Origin: Candidatus Defluviilinea proxima
Lineage (GTDB): Bacteria > Chloroflexota > Anaerolineae > Anaerolineales > Villigracilaceae
Assembly (NCBI GenBank): GCA_016721115.1
Contig: JADKIW010000001.1
Coordinates: 3,239,501-3,303,500 of the forward strand
Reading direction: 5' to 3'
DNA length: 64,000 nt
The notes beneath the pieces were generated by a model that was given only the letters and a program-made list of their open reading frames with translations, had not been told where the DNA came from and did no database searches. This document shows, in pieces, positions 58,253 through 64,000 of this stretch. Numbering within the stretch: the stretch's first letter is position 1; every line of letters begins with the position of its first letter. The translations under genes and the position numbers were made by a program.

Positions 58253-59128
58253 ATGCTCGAAGCGACTCAACCCACTCGAAGGCTGGACCAGTTCCAGCCG
58301 ATGCAAGTAACAGCGAGAAAACCGAAGCGACGGCGCGTGCGGGGCTATATCCTGCTTGCGTTGTTCCTTGCGTATTTTTTCGCGCCCTTGCGCACGAACA
58401 TCCTCTTCCTCGGTGCGGACACTTCGCCCGAACGCGGAAACCTTGGCCGCACGGATACGATCCTGCTGGCGACTGTCGTGCCGTTGAAGCCGTATGTCGG
58501 CTTGCTTTCGATTCCGCGCGATCTGTGGGTGACGGTGCCAGGTGTGGGAGAACAGCGCATCAATACAGCATACTTTTATTCGGAGGCGAATCAGGCTGGG
58601 TCGGGGGGTGAGGCGGCGATGTCTGCCGTCGAAGAGAACTTCGGTGTGTCGGTCTCGTATTACGCGCTCATCCACATGCAGGGACTCATCTCGGTGGTGG
58701 ATGCGCTTGGTGGCGTGGACGTGATGCTCGAATCGCCGATGGGTGGATTGCCCGCAGGGTCGCATCATCTGGATGGGACGGGGGCGCTGGCCTTTGCGCG
58801 TGACCGCAGTATGGGCGATGACTTTGGCCGCATGGCAGGCACACAGACGTTGATCATGGCCCTGCTCAAGAAGTCGCTTCAACCTTCTTCGTGGCTTGCC
58901 CTGCCACAAGTGATCGTTGCCTTCACTCAAGCCGTGGACACGAACATCCCGCTCTGGCAGGGGCCACGCTTGTTCTTCGCGTTGCTGCGTGCCCCGCTCT
59001 TCGGCATGGAGACGCGCGCGATCACGCGCGAGATGGTCACGCCCTTTACCACAGCAGGCGGCGCACAGGTGCTGTTGCCGAATTGGGATGCGATACGACC
59101 GTTACTACAGGAGATGTTCGGGAGATAA
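58253..59128 (+). CDS. LytR-CpsA-Psr (LCP) family protein
   Basis: A 291-residue LCP protein; the family transfers glycopolymers from lipid carriers to peptidoglycan or other acceptors. It has a basic N-terminus and one transmembrane helix (residues ~32-47), then the LCP domain. Signatures are FLGADTSPERGNLGRTDTIL, LLSIPRDLWVTVPGVGEQRI with the catalytic Arg-Asp region, VSYYALIHMQGLISVVDALG and LAFARDRSMGDDFGRMAGTQ. The protein is outward-facing. Two starts are possible, 58253 or 58301 (MQVTARKP); neither has a strong ribosome binding site. It fits a monoderm-type envelope. Confidence 0.88.
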   Translation: MLEATQPTRRLDQFQPMQVTARKPKRRRVRGYILLALFLAYFFAPLRTNILFLGADTSPERGNLGRTDTILLATVVPLKPYVGLLSIPRDLWVTVPGVGEQRINTAYFYSEANQAGSGGEAAMSAVEENFGVSVSYYALIHMQGLISVVDALGGVDVMLESPMGGLPAGSHHLDGTGALAFARDRSMGDDFGRMAGTQTLIMALLKKSLQPSSWLALPQVIVAFTQAVDTNIPLWQGPRLFFALLRAPLFGMETRAITREMVTPFTTAGGAQVLLPNWDAIRPLLQEMFGR

Positions 59129-59129
59129 A

Positions 59130-59161
59130 AAGGAACTGTCCGTTGAGAGGGACAGTTCCTT
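59130..59161 (+). terminator. Hairpin after the LCP gene
   Basis: A perfect 12-base stem, AAGGAACTGTCC (59130-59141) with GGACAGTTCCTT (59150-59161), immediately after the LCP stop. There is no U tract, so it may be only a weak terminator or an RNA-stabilising hairpin. Confidence 0.55.
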
Positions 59162-59239
59162 GGATACAAGCTCCTGTAACTAATTGTTTTATCTGTTTCG
59201 CGCGATAAATCCCACCAAACCTGCCTTTTCGCATTCGGC

Positions 59240-60091
59240 TTAATGTGAATGACTTTCGGCGATTCGAATCACGTCTGTTATAAGTTCCTTGTTTTCTTCG
59301 AGCTCTTTCATGGTAAATATAATTCTAGCCATATAGGGACGGCTACCTTTTCTTGATTCAACTCCATGTTCCTCAAACTTTGTTATAAGATTGTCTCTTT
59401 CATCCTCCACCCTCAAGGCTAAAAGCAAATGCTGTCCCTTTCGTGGATGACACCACATAAAATTTCTGCCTGATGTTCCAACAGCTATATGACCTTTGTT
59501 GTATGTCAATCTTGGTTGAGCAATAGAACTTAAAATTTCAATAACGGCATCAACAAGTGCCATGGATTGAGGGTTTGCGCGAGCGTCCCAATACTTTCTG
59601 TCAGCAACATCCTCTGCACCAGTTTCATCTTCCTCTCCAGAATCAGCCAGATCAAGAACTTTGACGAAATTTAAATACAAGTTGTTTTCAACCCGAAAGG
59701 CATTGAGTTGAATAGCGATAATTGGTATTGCCTTGTTCATCAAGCTGATAACATTGAAGAATCTGTTAGTAATTTCCTCGGCAACAATGACTGCTCGATG
59801 ATCAAGAGCAGGGTACCTTCTTCGCTCAATATCCCAATATTCAATTGTCCTGATAATATGGCTTTCATTAAGCGTTCCTAACATGATTTCGATCTCATAA
59901 CGAGTTGTGTCTTCGGGGTCATACATTAAGAAGTCCAGCCGTCCACCCATATTTTGAGGTCTTTCACGTTGGATAACGACCAAGTCGCCAAGACCAAGAA
60001 TGGATGGATCGTCATTAATACGATCTTGAAGCCAGCGCTCGTCTTTGCCAACATCACGGAGCTTTACGGGTTCGGCTTTCTTATATTCCAT
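59240..60091 (-). CDS. PD-(D/E)XK nuclease-like protein (NucS/DUF91-like core)
   Basis: A 283-residue protein with a short N-terminal helical part and a core reading GGRLDFLMYDPEDTTRYEIE and then TLNESHIIRTIEYWDIER. This resembles the nuclease core of NucS/DUF91 proteins: an Asp in the first strand, then E-x-E after a hairpin, then a helix that in the family is QLxRY. The usual catalytic Lys is not obvious after the Glu, so activity is uncertain. The C-terminal half (LTYNKGHIAVGTSGRNFMWC) is unassigned. It begins 16 bases after the HsdR-like stop and belongs to that operon. It could be a nuclease effector or a DNA-binding regulator. Confidence 0.65.
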   Translation of the reverse strand: MEYKKAEPVKLRDVGKDERWLQDRINDDPSILGLGDLVVIQRERPQNMGGRLDFLMYDPEDTTRYEIEIMLGTLNESHIIRTIEYWDIERRRYPALDHRAVIVAEEITNRFFNVISLMNKAIPIIAIQLNAFRVENNLYLNFVKVLDLADSGEEDETGAEDVADRKYWDARANPQSMALVDAVIEILSSIAQPRLTYNKGHIAVGTSGRNFMWCHPRKGQHLLLALRVEDERDNLITKFEEHGVESRKGSRPYMARIIFTMKELEENKELITDVIRIAESHSH

Positions 60092-60107
60092 GCTTTATCC
60101 TTTCTCG

Positions 60108-62408
60108 TTATGAAGATGCGGGTTGCTCGTACAAGAAGGCTTGAAAGTTGATGAAGATGTTGCGAATGGATTCGATGGCTCCCAATATTTCTTTGGCATC
60201 TTCGATAGCTTTGTATTTGAGTGTGAGCAGTTGTGGAAGTTTTTCCTGATCGAGCTCTTCGACGCCAGTTTCAATGTATTTGGAGAGAACAAATTCGACA
60301 AACTGTTTTTGTTCACTGCTGAGTGATGCGAAAATCTTGTTCTGTGCCTGGGCCACGCGGACTTCACGTGTGATGGGTGGCTGTAAAAATGAGATATATT
60401 CCAACACGTCCAGCAGGTCGCTGTTCTCGGCGTTGATGAGAGATTGTGCGATGGTAAGCTCTTCTTTACCGAAGCCAACCTTTTCAAGCTCTTCGAGCAG
60501 GGCTTTGCGCGTAATGGGGCTTGACCAAATTTTGCGAAGTTCCTCTTCACTTTTAAAGAGGGCAGGTAACACACCAAATAGGTTCTCGACGAATTGCTGT
60601 GCAGAGATGGGACGCCCATCAGGACTGTAGTAGAGCGTGGACGACATGTGTTCGATCTGACGTTCCTTGCCATCGTGCAGTTTGATCTTGAGTTTTACTT
60701 TTGGTGGTGGTGGTTCGTCTGGACCTTCATAAGGTGGTCTTGGTTTTTCGCCTGTCTTTTTCTCTTTGGGTTCTTCGGGCGGTCCATCCCATTCGGGATC
60801 GGCAAACTTTTGATGAGCATCGACAAAGTCATAAATAGTGAAGAATTCTTTTCCATCGAAGAGACGCGTGCCACGCCCGATGATCTGTTTGAATTCGATC
60901 ATTTGTTTGATGGGACGCATGAGGACGATGGCGCGGATATTGCGGGCGTCAACACCTGTGGATAGCTTTTGTGATGTGGTGAGAATTGTCGGAATGGTGC
61001 GGTCGTTATCTTGAAAATCGCGCAGGTATTGTTCACCGAGTTCGCCATCGTTGGCAGTCACGCGGACACAATACATGGGGTCGGGGTTTTTCTTGTATTG
61101 GTTGATCAGGTCGCGGACAGCAGCAGCATGGTCTTGCGTGGCACAGAAGACGATGGCTTTTTCATTCTGGTTGATCTCATCCATGAAGCGTTTGACACGG
61201 TCGGCTTCACGTTGTTTGATTTCAATAATGCGGTTGAAATCGGACTCTGTGTAGCGTTTGCCTGTTTCCACTTCGCCTTCGATGATCGTGTCGTCAGACG
61301 TGTAAACATATTCATCGAGCGTAGATTGCAGGCGGCGGACTTTGAATGGGGTGAGGAAGCCGTCGTTGATACCCTCTTTGAGCGAGTAGATGTAGACAGG
61401 CTCGCCGAAGTATTTGTAGGTGTCCACATTATCTTTACGTTTCGGTGTAGCGGTGAGACCGAGTTGCACGGCAGGTTTGAAGTATTCGAGAATATCGCGC
61501 CAGTTGGATTCGTCGTTGGCGCCGCCGCGATGACATTCATCGATGATGATGAAATCGAAGTAATCTTTTGGATACTCTCCAAAATACGGTGTGTCGTTAG
61601 GTCCCGACATGAAGGTTTGGAAGATTGTGAAGAAGATACTGCCGTTGGTTGGCACTCTGCCTTGTTTGCGAATGGCATCAGGCTTGATGCGGACAAGGGC
61701 ATCATCGGGGAAAGCTGAATAGCGGGTGAATTCAGAAAAGGCTTGGTCGGCGAGAATGTTTCGGTCGGCAAGGAACAGGACGCGGGGTCGGCGTGAAGCG
61801 TCGCGTTTTAGGTTCCAGCGTGTTTGGTAGAGCTTCCAAACGATGTGAAAGGCAATCGTCGTTTTGCCTGTCCCTGTGGCGAGCGTCAAAAGGATGCGGT
61901 CTTTGTTTTCGGCGATGGCTTGTAGGGCGTTGTTGACGGCGATCTCTTGATAGTAGCGCGGAGGTTTGGTGCCGCTGATGTCTTCAAAGGGGACGGGGTT
62001 GAAGCGCTCTTCCCATTCGTTGGGAGCAAAGGTGCCTTCCCAGAGTTCATCGGGCGTGGGGAACTTTGTGACGAGACCCTCTTTGCCTGTGAGCATGTTG
62101 ATCTGGTAAATCTCTTTGCCGTTGGCGGCATAAGTGAAAGCGAGTTGAAGTTTGGCGGCGTAGTCTTTGGCTTGACCGACACCTTCACCGACATCATATT
62201 CATTGCTCTTGGCTTCAACTACCGCAAGTTGACGACCTTTGTAGGTGAGGATGTAATCAGCGATTGTTGGTTTACCATGCCCGCCTGACTTTATACGCCC
62301 CTTGGTAATGTGAAATTCGCGCCGAACCTTTGAACCGTCGATAACACCCCAGCCTGCTTTTTGCAGTTGGGGGTCAATGAGTTCGGCTCTGGTCTCGGCT
62401 TCGTTCAT
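60108..62408 (-). CDS. HsdR/EcoEI-like restriction helicase without M or S partners
   Basis: A 766-residue restriction helicase. An N-terminal PD-(D/E)XK nuclease domain has GGHGKPTIADYILTYKGRQL and VVEAKSNEYDVGEGVGQAKD (D and E-x-K). Two SF2 helicase lobes carry LATGTGKTTIAFHIV, IIDECHRGGANDES, LTATPKRKDNVDT and TSQKLSTGVDARNIRAIVLM. An EcoEI_R-type C-terminal domain lies past ~590, after a Pro/Lys-rich linker (KKTGEKPRPPYEGPDEPPPP). In known type I systems this subunit needs HsdM and HsdS; none is adjacent. It overlaps the DUF559 gene by four bases (ATGA) and is followed by a nuclease-like gene. Confidence 0.88.
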   Translation of the reverse strand: MNEAETRAELIDPQLQKAGWGVIDGSKVRREFHITKGRIKSGGHGKPTIADYILTYKGRQLAVVEAKSNEYDVGEGVGQAKDYAAKLQLAFTYAANGKEIYQINMLTGKEGLVTKFPTPDELWEGTFAPNEWEERFNPVPFEDISGTKPPRYYQEIAVNNALQAIAENKDRILLTLATGTGKTTIAFHIVWKLYQTRWNLKRDASRRPRVLFLADRNILADQAFSEFTRYSAFPDDALVRIKPDAIRKQGRVPTNGSIFFTIFQTFMSGPNDTPYFGEYPKDYFDFIIIDECHRGGANDESNWRDILEYFKPAVQLGLTATPKRKDNVDTYKYFGEPVYIYSLKEGINDGFLTPFKVRRLQSTLDEYVYTSDDTIIEGEVETGKRYTESDFNRIIEIKQREADRVKRFMDEINQNEKAIVFCATQDHAAAVRDLINQYKKNPDPMYCVRVTANDGELGEQYLRDFQDNDRTIPTILTTSQKLSTGVDARNIRAIVLMRPIKQMIEFKQIIGRGTRLFDGKEFFTIYDFVDAHQKFADPEWDGPPEEPKEKKTGEKPRPPYEGPDEPPPPKVKLKIKLHDGKERQIEHMSSTLYYSPDGRPISAQQFVENLFGVLPALFKSEEELRKIWSSPITRKALLEELEKVGFGKEELTIAQSLINAENSDLLDVLEYISFLQPPITREVRVAQAQNKIFASLSSEQKQFVEFVLSKYIETGVEELDQEKLPQLLTLKYKAIEDAKEILGAIESIRNIFINFQAFLYEQPASS

Positions 62409-62776
62409 GCGTTTCCCTTGGTATTGTCTTCCAATGCGTGAATGATGGCAAGTATAACGTTATCGAGTTCTTTTGTGACCTGATTGTTCCAAAAGCGAAT
62501 GACTCTGTAACCCAGTGACTCGAAGTACTTCGTGCGTTCTTCATCGTATCCTGTTTGTTCAAGGTGCTGACTGCCATCCAGTTCGATGATAAGTTTTTCT
62601 TTGACGGCACAGAAGTCAGGGATGTAGTTGCCGATGGCGTGTTGTCTTCTAAACTTCACGCCGTTGACCTGCCTGTCTTTCAAGTGTGACCAAAGCTTGC
62701 GTTCAGCAGGTGTTGGGTTCTTACGATTGTTGCGGGCGTTCTCGTAGCCTTGGGGCGTGGTTCTTCGAGGTGGCAT
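62405..62776 (-). CDS. DUF559-family endonuclease-like protein, first gene of the HsdR operon
   Basis: A 123-residue DUF559 protein with the same nuclease core as the one at 44499-44888: NPTPAERKLWSHLKDRQVNG, then KFRRQHAIGNYIPDFCAVKE, LIIELDGSQHL and YFESLGYRVIRFW. The Asp of PDFC and the acidic pair in ELD are the probable metal site. It starts 20 bases downstream of a large palindrome and its stop overlaps the HsdR-like start (ATGA), so the two are co-translated. It could be an accessory nuclease of the restriction-like operon or a repeat-associated passenger. Confidence 0.85.
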   Translation of the reverse strand: MPPRRTTPQGYENARNNRKNPTPAERKLWSHLKDRQVNGVKFRRQHAIGNYIPDFCAVKEKLIIELDGSQHLEQTGYDEERTKYFESLGYRVIRFWNNQVTKELDNVILAIIHALEDNTKGNA

Positions 62777-62796
62777 GGATGAATTTTACTACCCCG

Positions 62797-62911
62797 ACCC
62801 CTTCGGACCCCACCCGCCCTTCGGGCACCCTCCCCAAATCCGACATGGAAACGCTTTATGCGTATTCAAAATATTTATGTCGGATTTGGGGAGGGACGGG
62901 GTGGGGTCATA
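62797..62911. repeat. ~115-base palindromic element before DUF559/HsdR
   Basis: Inner arms 62828-62846 and 62877-62895 are a perfect 19-base inverted repeat. Outer arms GACCCCACCC (62806-62815) and GGGTGGGGTC (62898-62907) extend it. The left arm contains an additional small CCCGAAGGGC-type hairpin. It lies directly upstream of the DUF559 start, like the palindrome before the other DUF559 gene. Confidence 0.85.
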
Positions 62912-63031
62912 ATTCACCACTAAACGCCCTCTGCAACACACTCTTCCTCAACTCCTCCACAGCCTCCACCTTGGACCGATACACTTCTTCAAGCCTGCAG
63001 ATTTCTTTCGTAAATACACCTAACTTCAAGT

Positions 63032-64000
63032 TCAGTTGTAGCGCCACGTTGCCTTAATTACATCAGGTATATTTAGCTCAATGATTAAATATTGGATTCC
63101 TGAAAAATTGCCACCTTTGAATACCTGCTCGGAGTAAGTTCTGCCATTCTCCAGCACGACATCCTGTTGATAGGTATAGTTCCAGGTATAAACTTTACCT
63201 TTATCATCCTTTAGTGTCACGTGGTTGGCTTCATTGAAGTTGAAAAACAACGTTTTCCCGGTGTTGTTTGTGAATTCAAAATAAAGGTCCATCTCATCGC
63301 CGAATTTGAACTGTGCATCTCGCAGTTGTACGCTTAGACCATTCGTAGTCCAGACTTCGCCGACAGACAAAATACTGTCAGGGGCGGTATCATAGGAAAT
63401 ATTTTCTGGCGTGGGTGTATCTGGAATTACGATTTCGACTGTGGGCTGTGGGGCTGTTGGTTGAGGGTCGGTGTTGTTTGTTGTTCCGTTATTATCGCAT
63501 ATAACCTGATTGCTTTCAGCAAGTTCTATGGCAAAGTCGGAGGGAAATTTGAAGGGGATGATCGTTTGTTGCGCGCCAACAGAGATCTTAGCCTGCCCCA
63601 CTTTCCAGACTTCCATCTGCCGAATCACGTGCTGTATGTGGGTTCCAGATTTTGCCTTGACCGTTATGGAACGGGAGATGGTTTCCGAAGTTCCATATGC
63701 ATGTCCTAGCTGAGTTGCCACGGTGGCGCCAAGTTCTATATCCGTTCCAGCAAAACCGACCTGTCCATTTGCGTTTACTGATGCCCCATTTTGGAGTTCG
63801 ATAACATACTCAATGGTTCTCGATTTTTCCACGGTGTTTTCCACTTCAGCATTGCCTGTGCAGTTCTGCTGGGATATGGTTTCTGTTCCGATGTCTCTTG
63901 ATTCCGAACCAGTGACCTGAACTTCTATGCTCACATTTGGATTACTTCCATTCGGACTTGACGGCGTAGGCGTGTTGCAACTCGTGACAATAAGAATAAA
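63032..64000 (-). CDS. Lipoprotein with DUF4352-like C-terminal domain, partial at window edge
   Basis: The gene runs off the right edge: upstream of the GTG at 63934 the frame stays open to base 64000 and reads FILIVTSCNTPTPSSPNGSN. That is the end of a lipoprotein signal (VTSC) and a Pro/Ser linker. Residues onward form a ~140-residue domain with beta-rich text (SRTIEYVIELQNGASVNANG, SITVKAKSGTHIQHVIRQME) of no known family. After a Thr/Pro linker, a C-terminal beta domain (GLSVQLRDAQFKFGDEMDLY, FEFTNNTGKTLFF) resembles DUF4352-type extracellular Ig-like folds. It is separated from the DUF559 operon by a palindrome. Confidence 0.7.
   Translation of the reverse strand, partial: FILIVTSCNTPTPSSPNGSNPNVSIEVQVTGSESRDIGTETISQQNCTGNAEVENTVEKSRTIEYVIELQNGASVNANGQVGFAGTDIELGATVATQLGHAYGTSETISRSITVKAKSGTHIQHVIRQMEVWKVGQAKISVGAQQTIIPFKFPSDFAIELAESNQVICDNNGTTNNTDPQPTAPQPTVEIVIPDTPTPENISYDTAPDSILSVGEVWTTNGLSVQLRDAQFKFGDEMDLYFEFTNNTGKTLFFNFNEANHVTLKDDKGKVYTWNYTYQQDVVLENGRTYSEQVFKGGNFSGIQYLIIELNIPDVIKATWRYN

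Noticed and set aside
61011..61718. A 235-codon open frame on the plus strand opposite the HsdR-like gene
   Set aside because: It is antisense to a gene with clear helicase motifs and its translation has no recognisable domain; long opposite frames are common over such genes.
1..64000. tRNA or rRNA genes
   Set aside because: All gaps were read for cloverleaf-like and GGTTCGA-type signals; the few matches lie in coding sequence.

Overview
The window reads like a chromosome segment of a Chloroflexota bacterium, most probably class Anaerolineae. The clues are indirect: cell-surface proteins with Pro/Thr-rich linkers, lipoprotein-type signal peptides, glycoside hydrolases (GH18, GH26), an LCP protein, an SPFH protein with an excisionase-like C-terminal domain, a CBS-containing family II pyrophosphatase, and many unrelated palindromic dispersed repeats. 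No rRNA, tRNA, CRISPR array or intact prophage was seen, so the taxonomic call is an inference.

Layout. 1-1.3 kb: a roadblock/LC7 gene, then a small graveyard holding the tail of a serine recombinase and the frameshifted head of a type I restriction HsdR. 1.4-11.4 kb: one giant secreted M4 metalloprotease gene of about 3,300 codons, broken by a one-base deletion near 4862. Its propeptide is separated from its catalytic domain by five ~1.2 kb repeat units, and it ends in 97-residue repeats. 11.5-16.7 kb: an Ig-like surface protein, a Nudix hydrolase, pth and mfd. 16.7-23.5 kb: an exported-type EEP phosphatase with a small membrane protein, a beta-helix protein, a secreted 5'-nucleotidase and a KAS III-like synthase. 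23.6-29.9 kb: a candidate 48-residue gene, secF/secD, and a tightly overlapped operon of a SpoIIE-type phosphatase, a K+ channel split by an in-frame TGA, a P-loop kinase-like protein and an M1 peptidase lipoprotein.

29.9-41.3 kb holds mostly housekeeping and signalling genes: GH26, a HAD hydrolase, a membrane spermidine-synthase-like protein, NAD(P)HX repair, SPFH-HTH, XdhC, pyrophosphatase and a 7TM-PAS-HD-GYP protein. 41.4-47.9 kb has an XdhD-like fused molybdenum hydroxylase lacking the plant-type iron-sulfur ligands, a DUF559 nuclease gene bracketed by two palindromes, and an M16C peptidase. 47.9-53.2 kb is a minus-strand island: mcrB, mcrC, an unknown helical protein, a nucleotidyltransferase-fold protein and a CcrM-like GANTC-type methyltransferase, each abutting or overlapping the next.

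53.3-64 kb: an ankyrin protein with a probably leaderless promoter, followed by a duplicated scrap of the mcrB start; a GH18 lipoprotein, a GNAT, a small conserved protein and an LCP protein. The last segment is a second restriction-like operon, DUF559 - HsdR-like helicase - PD-(D/E)XK-like protein, with no HsdM or HsdS beside it. The window ends in a partial lipoprotein gene.

The most promising unexplained items are: the McrBC cluster with its two-gene nucleotidyltransferase module; the HsdR operon without M and S subunits; the association of both DUF559 genes with large palindromes; and the M4 protease with ~2,000 residues of repeats placed between propeptide and catalytic domain.
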